Assembly: GCF_932526225.1 (NCBI RefSeq)
Contig: NC_064035.1
Span: forward strand, 3,967,501-4,031,500
Direction: 5' to 3'
Origin: Nematostella vectensis
Taxonomy: Eukaryota; Cnidaria; Anthozoa; Actiniaria; Edwardsiidae
Length of the DNA: 64,000 bases
In this document: positions 44,816-56,329 of the stretch, piece by piece
How the letters are laid out: every line of letters begins with the position of its first letter
Numbering within the stretch: the first letter of the stretch is position 1
Program-made: the position numbers and the translations under genes
The notes under the pieces: generated by a model
What the model saw: only the letters and a program-made list of their open reading frames with translations
Databases searched by the model: none
Told to the model about the DNA's origin: nothing

Positions 44816-45225
44816 AGGGGACTCTCCAGAAAAGTAGACGCGGGTGCTTGACCTATCTTTTAGGGTATAACATTCTTACCAACTGCTATCTTTTAAGGGG
44901 TGTTTTAGGTTTTTTCCGATTCTGCTATCTTTAGGGGTTTTCACGCCTGGGGTGGAGGATTTTTCCGATTCTGCTATCTTTTAGGGTATCTCAAGCTAAA
45001 TGGTGGCGCAACCGCTCGAAACGTATTTTACAATAAGCCACAAGTCAACTGATCGGTTGATACTTCCAGCTTTATTGTTGGTAACATAGAATACAGGATC
45101 CGTCCGTTTTTTAATGCCATCTCTGAGGGTTGAAAATTTCTTCAACCACACCCAATGTTCTATCTCTTAGGGGTAAGAATTGTTGTTGACCACGCCCTTA
45201 GTGCTATCCATATAACATCATCCAT

Positions 45226-45605
45226 AACGACACCCTCTATACAACGGGCACGTGGTACCTCATATCACGACACCTTCTATAAAACGGGCACGTGGTTCCT
45301 CATATTACGACACACTCTTTACAACGGGCACGTGGTACCTCCACGGAACGACACCCTCTATAAAACGGGCACGTGGTACCTCATATCACGACACCCTCTA
45401 TACAACGGGCACGTGGTTTCTCATATCACGACACACTCTCTTTACAACGGGCACGTGGTACCTCCACGGAACGACACCCTCTATACAACGGGCACGTGGT
45501 TCCTCGATATCACGACACCCTCTATACAACGGGCACGTGGTTCCTCCATATCACGATACCCTCTATACAACGGGCACGTGTACCTCTACGGAACGATACA
45601 CTTAG
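45226..45605. repeat. ~40-bp minisatellite
   Basis: About nine units with the core CTATACAACGGGCACGTGGT and alternating TACCTCATATCACGAC or TACCTCCACGGAACGAC segments. Directly followed by the 1-kb inverted-repeat element, whose right flank looks like a further diverged unit. Confidence 0.93.
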
Positions 45606-45618
45606 TATAAGGGGCACC

Positions 45619-46665
45619 AAGAGAGCATAAGATAAGAGAGGGACACTTTGGTATTACCCGCGCGCCATGTCGATTCCGAATCCGGCTATTTTTAGTAACC
45701 ACCACCCCACCACTGCGTGTGAGGATTTGCTCCTTTTATTTTGTCCTACTCCCATGTATGTCATGTAAAATAACTGGGAAGAAGAAAACAAGTCTAAATT
45801 AAGTTACCAAGATTGGCAAATATACTCACAGAAAGCTAAATCCCTGAATAGTTTGACTGTTTTGTTTGTCTGAGCGGCGAAGTCAAGCGAGAAAGAAAAA
45901 AACGACGAGCGATAAAATGGCTGTGATACTGCGTTTGATTCAAATCCCGACTCCAGCAGCTTGTATAATAACAACATAATAATATAACATATAATAATAA
46001 CAACATCAAAGAAGTACAGTAGTACCTTTCTCTTTATTTTCTCACTATTACAAAAGCTCAGATACTTCAGCTTGCTGGCTTTGATCATCACAAAATGCAT
46101 TCCCTCAGATACTTCAGCTTGCTGGCTTTGATCATCACAAATTGCATTCCCTCGCTACAAGGAAGCTGATAGTTTTATGAAATGTATTTTTCTTGGATTC
46201 CTTCTCAATTCACCGGAATATTCACAAAAATCAATATTATATCTAATGTCTAACTTACAGATTTCGTTTGACCATTAGGAAGATAATGAATGTTGAGAAA
46301 CCAGGAAGAAGCAACAAGTTAGAGCAAAAACGGTGATTGAAGCACAAGGTTTTCCGCTCTTGATTTTGAAGTCTCGTTTTTGGAAATCTTGCAATCCTCG
46401 AAGTACTAAATAAACCGCAACTGCCCGTCCTTAATGCTAGAATACAATTTTCGTTGGTATTTGTGCAAATGGGGTGTTTTTTTTTCGGTCTCGAGTCACA
46501 AAACAACGGCAAACAACAAGATGTAAATGCCAAAGCGCGTGGGTAGGCTGAGTAGAAATGCTCACGCGCAGTGGTGGGGTGGTGGTTACTAAAAATAGCC
46601 GGATTCGGAATCGATATGGCGCTCAGGTAATACCAAAGTGTCCCTCTCTTATCTTATGCTCTCTT
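45619..46665. mobile_element. 1047-bp non-autonomous transposon with 105-bp inverted repeats
   Basis: Arms 45619-45723 and 46561-46665 are inverted copies, identical at 101 of 105 positions (ends AAGAGAGCATAAGATAAGAG and its complement). The 837-bp interior has no transposase-like frame; a 47-bp direct duplication lies at 46057-46152. The left flank GGGGCACC and right flank GGGGACAC look like an imperfect ~8-bp target duplication. The sequence after the right flank (GTATTACCTCCA) resembles the adjacent minisatellite unit, so insertion was probably into that array. Confidence 0.85.
46057..46152. repeat. 47-bp direct duplication
   Basis: Two tandem copies beginning CTCAGATACTTCAGCTTGCT, differing at one base, inside the 1-kb inverted-repeat element. 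Confidence 0.93.
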
Positions 46666-48600
46666 GGGGACACGTATTACCTCCATACACTTTTAAAAGT
46701 TCATTGTAGAGTCTTGATTAGCGTCGACACGCGAGCAGAATTTGTTCTCTTCATTTTCGCACTTTTCTTCGCTGTGTGCTCTTTTCATTTTCCGTACCAT
46801 TACAACGTACCCAAGAGGGGTGTGTGTGTTAAAGAAGATGGGGGGGGGGGGAATGGAATGGGTGTTGGAGAGGGAGGGTGTGCGTGTGTTAGGGGATGCT
46901 TGGTCTTACGGAGATAATCACCATAAGGAAGCGCCAAGCTGTTATTTTCCTGTTGGGTACACTGATCAAAAGATAACAATGACGGGTGATCGTTTGTATT
47001 CCAACTTGACTGATCTATATTCTCGATTTCAGACTGCCCTACGGCAGGATAGAAGGCGATGACTGTGATCAAGGCAAGTTATTGCGATAAATGCACAGAC
47101 TATCATGGCTTATGTCAAAAGCACATGGCTTACTCTAGAATACCCGTTAGGGAAAGTTCATTTATTATCCCGAGGGGGATTATCCCGAGGGGAGGGGGGG
47201 AGGATACTGTGGGGGGTTCCTCGAGAAATTTCTGAGGTCTAAAGGGGGGCGTCGAAAGTGTTTGGATTTTAAAAGGGGGATCGCTGATTCCTTTGGGTGT
47301 TGTCTCTACTATATAATTTGACGCAGTGTCAAATCAGACTTCTTGGTTTAACTTGTCTTTGGGGGCAGTTATTTGGTATGCACAATCCAGGAATCCAGGA
47401 TACGTTTTAATCCACATTTTATCTATGCAATGCAAACCTGTATACACCCTACAGCCCTAAACCCTAAACACATATTTTTATGGTTTCCTCTATATAATAT
47501 TATAAAGTGCTTATGTTCCATATCTAAAATATAAACAAAACGTTTGAATGCTATAAGCGCTCATTCTCATCCTCTCGCTGTCTTCCTCGATCTCTTTCTT
47601 TCCTCTTTTCTCATGCTGCGCTTTTCTTGCAAGGATCGAAAAGCCTTTTTGCTTCTTTTACGTCACCTATAGCATCAACCATTATCAGGTTGCAACCTGA
47701 CCTTTTTTCTGAATTAACGTTTTCAGCCAATCCATTCCCCTCCACTTTCTCAATTCTTCAATCTCTTGATTGTCATTGCCATTCCTTCCTTTGCTCCTTC
47801 TTTCTTTCATTTTCGGGAGGGGGGCACCGAAAATATGTGGGGAGCGTAAGGGGGGGAAGGAAAATTTTGTTCCTCATGAAGGGGGTTCAACTAATTTTAT
47901 CCCTTACTTTTATCAAAATCCTCAACCCCCCCCCCCCCCTCGGGATATCATGCCACCCACCACACTCCCTATTCGTCCTTCTCAAGCGAACACTCGCCAA
48001 ACATTTCGCCCATATACCCTACTCCTTATAACCCCTCAGGGCCGTAGCAAGGGGTGTGGCGCTGGGGGCACGTGGAAATTAAGAAAAAAATATTTTCTTA
48101 TGTTTCTGTACTGTGCCCCAGCCATCCATGCATTTAGCTCATCCACCTTTCTATCACAGTTAATAAGCACTCTTACACCTCTCACCACCAGCTTCACCAC
48201 CTATTTCCAATTCTAAACCTAAATCACCATGCTCTCTACACTATAAGCCTATAGCCACTCCTCTCCATCGCCCTTCACTATTACCATGCACCCACACCAA
48301 CCTTACCCTACTACCTTTGTAGGTCCCTGCGTCTTGGTAGGAACCTGAAAAAGGCAGGTATTGGCCTGCCGAAAGATCGTTTAAAAAACAACTCTGCGTT
48401 GTTTTCGATATTTCCTTTTAAAGCTTTTATCACTTTTATTTGGTAGGAGGACCCGATTCAAACCAAAACGAATAAAAAATGTCGTTTTTTCATAAAGGAA
48501 TCGTCAAGTTATATATTGAACGGACTACATACATTTGAGGCAGGAACACATGGTTTACTCAATGCTTACAAGCGTTAGACATCACTTTGGAGTAAAATTA
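46666..48600. other. intergenic spacer upstream of cyclin T
   Basis: Low-complexity G- and C-runs (46841-46850, 47190-47270, 47815-47850, 47927-47939) and pyrimidine-rich DNA at 47560-47820. A stretch at about 48335-48415 (CCTGAAAAAGGCAGG followed by CCGAAAGATCGTTT) resembles 3' tails of non-LTR or Penelope-like retroelements, but I see no linked coding sequence. Confidence 0.45.
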
Positions 48601-48645
48601 TTCCATATATTCCATAGCCCGTGGTCGACTGGTCAGCGGTTGAAC

Positions 48646-48680
48646 GCATGCGCGAGAGCGTCATTTCCAACATGGCGGCG
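48646..48680 (+). promoter_or_regulatory. NRF-1-like and YY1-like motifs at the cyclin T start
   Basis: GCATGCGC at 48646-48653 matches the core of the NRF-1 palindrome. CCAACATGGCGGC at 48668-48680 matches the YY1 consensus and includes the proposed start codon. Such pairs are typical of TATA-less housekeeping promoters. Assignment is by motif only. Confidence 0.4.
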
Positions 48681-51600
48681 GTGAATTCAGTGAGTAGTGA
48701 TGAACGATGGTATTTCACTAAAGAACAGCTACAAAATAGCCCCTCAAGACGAATGGGCATGGACGCTGAGAGGGAACTAAGCTACAGACAACAAGCTGCA
48801 ACCCTTATTCAAGATATGGGCCAGAGACTGTCTGTGTATCCGAAAAATCACTTCCAAGTTTCTGTAAATTATTACTCACAATTTGCACACACTTTATCCC
48901 ACGAAAGTATTTTACTAGGGTACAACCAAAATATATAAGCATTATATCTGTTAAGGTGATTCTAAAGTGATGGTTTATGGAGATTGTTGTTTTAAAACTG
49001 CCTTTTTTGTCCTTAACTTTGTTTAAAGCTCCCAGCTGACAATAAATACGTCAATAGTCTATATGCACCGGTTCTACATGTGCCACCCATTTCAGAAATT
49101 CCACCGACATGTGAGTACTGTCTAGCTGTGTTTCCTTGACTTTTTAACTAGTCCTAGGTTACATGAAATTACATTGATTAATTTGTGTGTCAAGAAAGGA
49201 AATTTCCATGTAAGAAAATAAAGCAACTATTATTCCACAGGCTATGGCACCATGTTGTCTTTTCTTGTCTGCTAAAGTGGAAGAGCAACCACGCAAACTA
49301 GAACATGTAATCAGGGTGGCTCATGCCTGCCTTCATCGAGATGGCCCTCCTTTAAATCCTGAAAGTGAGGTAAAATGACATCAGAAAGGATATATTTTTA
49401 CTATATACAAAGGAATTGAAAGCCCATTGACAACAAAATGATATAGTCCTTTTTTTAATTCATCAGCGGTTTGTTGACATCACTTTGAATATTAGCATTA
49501 ATAAAAAACTAATGTAAGCACAAATCGAAACAAATCAATTTTCAGTAGGGCATCCAAGTGTGGTCTCTTGGGTTCAATAAAAACAGACTTTTTTAGCCAA
49601 AAAATACTTCTACTTATGAGTAGGTAAATTCAGTTCCCTGTAACATTTCTGTAATGTTTCTAGTTCCAAAATTCTCGCTTTCTCATCCCAATTGATATTG
49701 CAATTCCAGGGTCCCTTTGCTCTTCTCTAGGACCATAGTTTGTGTCCCTGACCTGGTGTTCTGTATGTTTGTGATGTTTCCAGGAGTACTTGCAACAAGC
49801 ACAAGATCTAATTGAAAATGAAAGTATTTTACTGCAGACATTAGGTATTGCTATACATTGGTTAACAAAATGGTTCCTTTACATTTCCAAGCTGTGCTGT
49901 TATAATATAAGTTTTTTTACTCAAGGTTTTGAGGTCACTGTTCATCACCCACATACATATGTGGTGAAAGGAATACAGCTAGTTAGAGGTACCTTAACTG
50001 TATAGTCTTTGCTACAGTATGTTCTGTCTGTCTGTTCTTTGTTTTATTATAACATTAACTATTTTATTGACACACAACATCAAAATTGGGACTGGGCAAG
50101 TATAGCAAAAATTAAGATAAAAAAATAAGGTGTAATTAAAGAAACATACACAGATTTTAATCTCCTATCGAAATAAGACATGAAATACAATGTCTATTTC
50201 TTATTTTATTGAATTGTTGTAATGTCTCCAGCAAGCAAGGATCTTGGTCAAGCATCATACTTTATGGCGACAAACAGGTATGGTAAATGCTTCTTATTCA
50301 TGGCACAATGTATTAAAATTATTAAAGGGCAATTAGAGGTGATACATGTGATGTCATGATATTATTTTCTTTACATTGAACTTTCAAGAAACTGTTTCAT
50401 TGGTAATGATAGGCAATTAGTTAGGGTCATGCCCATTCTAAAGATCCTTATGGATTTAAAGAACAACAACAACAACAACAAAACGTTACAGGGGCAGATT
50501 CAGGAATTTCAGAAAGGGGGAAAGGGATTGATAGTGAAATGTAGGCCCCTAGAATTACAATTTTTTTTTATAAATACAGTTCAAACCTAAGAAAATATCT
50601 TATAAAAAGGGAGGGTGTGGGCACCTCCGCTCTCAAAAAATATATTTGTTCTATGATAACGCTATATATTACTGCAGGTTCTACTTCATGAAGAGCAAAC
50701 AAATATATTTGTGCTATGACAACACTATATATTACCACAGCTTCTACTTCATGAAGAGCAAACAAATATATTGTTGTTGTTATATGCTACAATACTGTAT
50801 ATAGCTTTCAAATCTATCAGATGTCCCTTTATACCATTAACTCGTATTATTCTGTTTGTGATGTTTTATTTTTTTATTTTTTGCAGTCTGCACTTAACTA
50901 CTCTGTGTCTGCAGTTCAAACCTCCAGTGGTAGCCTGTGCTTGCATTCACCTTGCATGCAAATGGTGTAATTATGAGGTTTGTTGTCAAGTCATTACTAT
51001 ACAGCATCCAATCTGAGGCAACCGTCTACCATTCCAATGGTACTGCACATACTACATGCACAACCAAAAATAGTACATAGTACTAAACATTGGGCACTCA
51101 AACAGGAACACTTGTAAGGTTTAGCTTTTTCTGATGTAACAAGGTCAAACAATTTATTGTTGATTTTTTGAGTAAGAGCAAAAGAAATGTCGCATTGCTT
51201 CCAGATGAATTTCAATGATAAGAAAGTTTCAAAAAAGCATCAAGTGTTTATGTTTGGGAGTCTCCAAATTGCATTCACCAATGCTCATATTGATATTATT
51301 ATCTTTGTCATCATTATTATTACGTAAGAATAAATTCATAAGAACTTTGAGCAGTCCACAGCCAAAAATCCTGTACCAAAATGATTTGCATTATTCTAGA
51401 TAGATTTAGGGTATAGCTTTAGATATATGTTAAAATTATATAGCATTGCATTGTATTTGTTAAAGTTTTAAATACTGTACAGTAATGCCTATAGAGTTAA
51501 AAATGACATGTAAAGTGATTAAGAAAATATGTGCCTTTTGGATAATTCAAAATTGATTTTAACAGCTTTCAATCAAGTTAGTATAACAATGAAAACACAA

Positions 51601-53607
51601 AACATGATTTCTGACATGTTTACATTGTAAAAGGCACAAATGGGGATGCTAGGGTTACAAGATCATCTACACTTTTTCACATAAGGTTTCAGTCTGAGGT
51701 TATCATAAATGTGTGTCAATGACGCATTTTCCCTCATGATATTTAAGATGGATATATACTGTATATTGTTGGTGCTTTACATATTTTCATTGTTTTACAT
51801 CATTGTACAGATTCCTCAGTCAAGTGATCATAAGTATTGGTGGCAGTACATTAACCCAACAGTGACCAAAAAACTTTTAGATGGTAAGCTTACGAACTAA
51901 TACCTTTACTCCAGCCATGAAAAATCTTATGAGTTGCTAACACTGAGAGTTGCTTGTACTGAATAAAGTTCAGTTTTTTTCCATTTTAGTGATGTGGTTC
52001 ATAAGTGCAGTATGTAACAACTCAAATACTTGCCACCCAATGCTTGTCTCCATTATGATTTAATTTCCGATTCTGAATTCTTGGGTGATTTTGTTATAAA
52101 TTAGCAATTACCATTAACACATATTTTTATATATTTTAATTGTCCAAGTTCACATTCTATAAATCACTGTTCCTTTTTTAATGTTTTTTAAATCAAAATT
52201 TCAAATATTCTGAAATTGGCTGGATTCGTACTTCACACAGCTATATTGTTTTAATCTGTGGTGTCTGGGTTTTCAAGATTCAAAACAATTATGACAATTA
52301 TAAGAAAAAAGTGCATTTTAATTGGTTAAATTTATAAACAAATTGTAAATAATTGAGTGGGTGCCACCTTAAATGGACTTGACTAAGTGAATATTCTATT
52401 AAAATGTATGTGCAGACACTTACAGTGTATTTCTTATGTACAGAAATAGCCCAGGAATTTGTAAACATCATGGAGAAATGCCCAAGTAGGCTAAAGAAGA
52501 AGATCAATTCCATTGCAGTTTATAAGGTGACAATCGAATTTTTTTCGTATTAGTTTTTATGATTGTTGACTTGTTTGTTTACATATCCTGTGATCACTTG
52601 TATGTTATTTTCAGGGAGGGAATATACCAAAATCATTGCGTCATGAGCCAACAGTCAGCAACCCAGGAGGAGTGGCGAATCTCAACTCAGATGGAGAGCA
52701 TAATGGAATGAATTTGATGAGTGACATTGCACGCAAATGTAAAGATATTGGACAAAGAGAAAAACCTAGGGAAAGCACAAAGCCTGAGGAGAAACCTTCA
52801 GGTGGAAACCACACATCTCAGGAAAAAGGGAAAATAAGTTCATTGACTTCAGAGGGTGCTAGAGTTACAACTTCAACAGCTGTTGTTACCCTTCCTGTTC
52901 TTCCCCCCTTAATAACCAAATATGCTGCAGTTAGTACAGCAGGTCATTCATTAACAACTGGAGATTCCAAGGTATTCACCTCTAGGAGTCACGCTAGCTC
53001 AACTGTAGCACAATCATCATCGACAGTAATGACAGCCTCATCATTATCAGGGATAGGCTCAAAGCACAAACAACATCGACCTCATGAGGAAGGCTCCTCA
53101 AAGAAACATAAGTCTCATCATTCCTCTAGGCAGCATGGGCACAGCAAGAGTGGGCGTACAAGCTCCTATTCCTCTGATTCTTCGCCAGGAAGTGGCAGAG
53201 AGAAATCAAGCCACTCTCGCTCAGTGCACAAGAGCCACTCCTCTAAGCACTCTCATCCATCATCACACTCTACGAATAGGAGTCATCATCATCATCACCA
53301 TCATTCTTCTTCTCACCATAAGTCCTCTTCATCATCAAGCCTCAAGCCACTTATTCCACCATCACCAACCTTAGGGCTAAGAGATAAGCACTTAGCCAGT
53401 TCATCCAGTAAAGGGCATCCACCGATACCATCAGCTAGCCAGAATGCCACACCCCCACCCCCACCTCCACCTCCATCAAACACCCCTGGAATGTTTGCCA
53501 GCTCTGGTTTTCAACCTCCTCCTCCTCCACCAACTGATTTTGCTCCGCCACCCCCTCCACCAGAACCAACATCAGAACTGCCTCCCCCACCACCACCACC
53601 CTTCTAA
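48672..53607 (+). CDS. CCNT: cyclin T, regulatory subunit of P-TEFb
   Basis: Ten exons: 48672-48835, 49029-49110, 49241-49369, 49784-49844, 49926-49988, 50232-50277, 50887-50977, 51811-51883, 52444-52526, 52615-53607. All phases close, giving 594 residues. The N-terminus [19 protein letters not shown] (from about residue 11) and the two cyclin folds ([66 protein letters not shown]) are diagnostic of cyclin T. The last exon is a low-complexity tail: Ser/Lys-rich, a His-rich segment near 488 ([18 protein letters not shown]) and a poly-Pro C-terminus from about 542. Cyclin T binds and activates CDK9, which phosphorylates RNA polymerase II CTD and pause factors; His-rich regions of cyclin T1 are known to promote CTD binding and condensates. 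Start at 48672 is preferred over 48621 because of the CCAACATGG context and family length. Confidence 0.95.
50641..50768. repeat. 63-bp direct duplication in cyclin T intron
   Basis: Two tandem copies of a segment beginning TATATTTGT and ending CATGAAGAGCAAACAAA, with a few differences, in the intron between exons 6 and 7. Confidence 0.85.
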
Positions 53608-54221
53608 GGCTGATCGGCTAGTAAAAGCCACCATTGGATATTTGGTTAAGAATTTTATAACATTGCAGCAGAACATTGGCCTAATTTTGTACGAGTATAT
53701 TTAACTTGCTAGGCAAGTGGCTGCTGTCCTGGTAAGTAGGTAGTAATAGGCCAGAAAGGTGATGTGATGGTAAATATGACAAGCGGAGAGATGCAAATTG
53801 TTTATGAGTGTTACAATGTTGAGATGAATATTATACTATAATGGTCAATGGAACCTTCAGATAAAACCATTTCAATATATTTTTAGTACAGTGGAACCTG
53901 GAGCTTTATGCCTTAACAAGGGAGGAATATGCATTGTAAAATTGAGGTATCATTGATGTTACTTTTCATGCATGGTACTGTAATTTTGACCGTACCGTAA
54001 TGTGGTACAGTGGTGCCTATTTTGGGCTTCCTTGAAACAGTAAAACTGCTTAAAAAGCCTTTCCAAGTACATACTTTGGTGACCAGATGGTATTTTAGGA
54101 ATCTGGGAGTTGGTCACATAATGGGGGTTTGCCTTGGGTGACCACTTCAAAAAAGAGGTAAAACTGAATTTATAAGAAGCAACAAGTAAGTGTTGTCCAA
54201 TTCAAAGATGGTTGTATTAAG
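53608..54221. other. cyclin T 3' flank
   Basis: Probably 3' UTR. No AATAAA is seen until 54371-54376, which lies inside a MITE. No gene recognised. Confidence 0.4.
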
Positions 54222-54382
54222 GGACTGTTCATTAATTACACCAAGGGGGGGTGGGGAGGAAAGATTTTTACTCAAGACATCTTAAAATTTTGCCTTTCAT
54301 TGTAAACATTTTTTTTGGTGATCCCCTCATAGAACCCCAAAATTTTCTCCTCCCCCCCATCGGTGTATTTAATAAACACTCC
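54222..54382. mobile_element. 161-bp MITE
   Basis: Ends GGACTGTTCATTAATTACACC and GGTGTATTTAATAAACACTCC are inverted repeats (18 of 21), continuing into G-run/C-run arms (AAGGGGGGG / CCCCCCCAT). No coding capacity. It supplies the AATAAA at 54371-54376. Confidence 0.7.
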
Positions 54383-54850
54383 TTAAGTACTAAGGAAAAT
54401 AACACTATTATACCCTCTGAGTTTTGTTTGCTAGTTTTCATCCTTTCAATATCCAAATATTTTAAGGGGATACAGTGAACTCTTCTGAGACAACAAAAAC
54501 TCATTATTTTATTGTCATTTATCAGAAATATGCTTCCGGGGCGGTTTTATTTTAGATTACTGAACCTTTTATAATTGAACAGTAAACAGCTATTTGTTAG
54601 TAGCCTATGGCTTATAAAGTGATTTTCAGTCAGGGAAAAAAACATGCAGTTGATTGAGGTTTTAAGATTTTTTTTTTCTCTTTTGTATGAAATTCATCTT
54701 TACATTGTTATGTTTTCTAGCATTTCAACAACAAATTTATACAAAAATTCCAGTATAGCACAAAATATGCAGCCAGGTGCCTTACAGAAAGAAACATTTA
54801 ATTATGCTATTTAATCATAGCCTAATAGACTCCCAAACAAATATATATAT

Positions 54851-54915
54851 TCAGGCGCGTACACAGGGGGTGCACATGCATCCCCCTTGGCGGCCAAAAA
54901 ATTGGGTCATTTCTT
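54851..54915 (+). repeat. interspersed repeat fragment, copy 1
   Basis: CAGGCGCGTACACAGGGGGT followed by CCCCCTTGGCGGCCAAAAA and TGGGTCATTTC. A clear second copy lies at 56220. Confidence 0.7.
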
Positions 54916-56192
54916 ATTGAGGGATCTTAAAATACTATGCTATTTCCATATGAGACCTATGACTGCATACCCCCTCCAGCCAATCCTGGGTACATGCCTG
55001 ATATTTATCCTTGATTGTCTAGGCTCCTTTGGACCAGAAATGCAATATCTAGATAATTAAAGGCTTGAAAAGTTGAGATATACACTCAGGGCTGGGGATT
55101 GTAAAAAGCCGGACCAGAAATAGGTATAGATAAAACAAAAAATGGGTACTAAAACACTAGAAATTACTGAGTGCAATCACATTGCCAGGATTTAGACATT
55201 TCTTTCAGGCATTTCTTCCTGTAGCCTGTGTAGCAAGGGACTTGGGGACAACAAGGGGAAAAATTATTTATACTTCTCTAAAAATTTCATTTTTTTTTAC
55301 CATTTTCCTGGTTCTGTTTTTTTTCTTGAGAGCATGAGATGAAATGTCAAAAACTTGTAGAAATGTGAACAAAAAAACTTTAAACAGGAACATGCACTAT
55401 AAAAGAGACTTGAATTAGGCAAGCTGTTATTTGTCATTTCACTTCAACCCGTAGAGGGAAGCCAGAAAGGAATAAATAGAGCTCAAGATTGGTCAAAACA
55501 AATCATTGAAGTAAACAGTCTATTTATTAGCCTTTTATCATAAAACGAAAAACAAGGGAGGTGTTGTTTGTTTGCGCGCCCAAATGAATGACGTCATTTC
55601 AAATGAGCGCTTGCTCACTGTTTGAATTTTATTTTTCAATTCAAATAAGCACGCGCTGTGTTAAATTTGTCAATGACAATTTTTGCTCTTGTTTTTGTAG
55701 AGAATTGACTCGAAACACTTTCCAGAATATGCCTGATAGTTCTTTAACAATCTATTGTACTTTACAGTTGTCGTAGTGTGTTGTGCTGCTTTACTTTTTG
55801 CTATGTTTTCTTCTGGCCATTTCAGAGATCCTCAATCAATGAAGCCTAGCTTTGAATGGCCACGATTTGCGCGAGAGCTTGCGAAAAAGGGGGCGGAGCT
55901 ATCCCTTTTATAGAGCACGTTCGTGTTTAATGTTATCTTGTGTTTAAATGATGGGCCCGGGACTTGAGCGCTGTTTAAATGTTCAGCAATATCTACCCAC
56001 TACAATGGGACACCATTTACTCGAGGTGGAAATTAATTTTGCAATTGCAAATAAACTAACAGGCAAAGTACATAACTGTAACTTTTTCTGTTTGTAGCTT
56101 CGCATCGCTATTGCATGTTGGGTATACACAATTTTCTTTTGGGGTTATAGTTCCTAATTTATATATCTTTCTCATGGAATAGATTTTCAGTA
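54916..56192. other. spacer between convergent genes
   Basis: Unique AT-rich sequence between cyclin T and the EEP-family gene. No coding sequence recognised on either strand. Confidence 0.5.
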
Positions 56193-56198
56193 TTTATT
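56193..56198 (-). terminator. candidate polyadenylation signal of EEP gene
   Basis: TTTATT on the plus strand reads AATAAA on the minus strand, about 130 bp past the stop codon of the EEP-family gene. Confidence 0.4.
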
Positions 56199-56219
56199 TC
56201 TCAGCCCCATTATCCCTAT

Positions 56220-56280
56220 CAGGCGCATACACAGGGGGGTGCATGAACCCCCCTTGGTGGACAAAAAGTGGGTCATTTCA
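56220..56280 (+). repeat. interspersed repeat fragment, copy 2
   Basis: CAGGCGCATACACAGGGGGG followed by CCCCCTTGGTGGACAAAAA and TGGGTCATTTC, matching copy 1 at 54851 in order and orientation. These two may be ends or fragments of a dispersed element; its full extent is not visible. Confidence 0.7.
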
Positions 56281-56329
56281 CCAAGAAGTGTTCCTCTTAT
56301 TTGTATATTTTACAACTGTTTTGAAGATA

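Noticed and set aside
48621-48671. Upstream ATG for cyclin T
   Set aside because: It would add 17 residues not expected in the family. The ATG at 48672 has better context and falls in a promoter-like motif; the upstream ATG remains possible.
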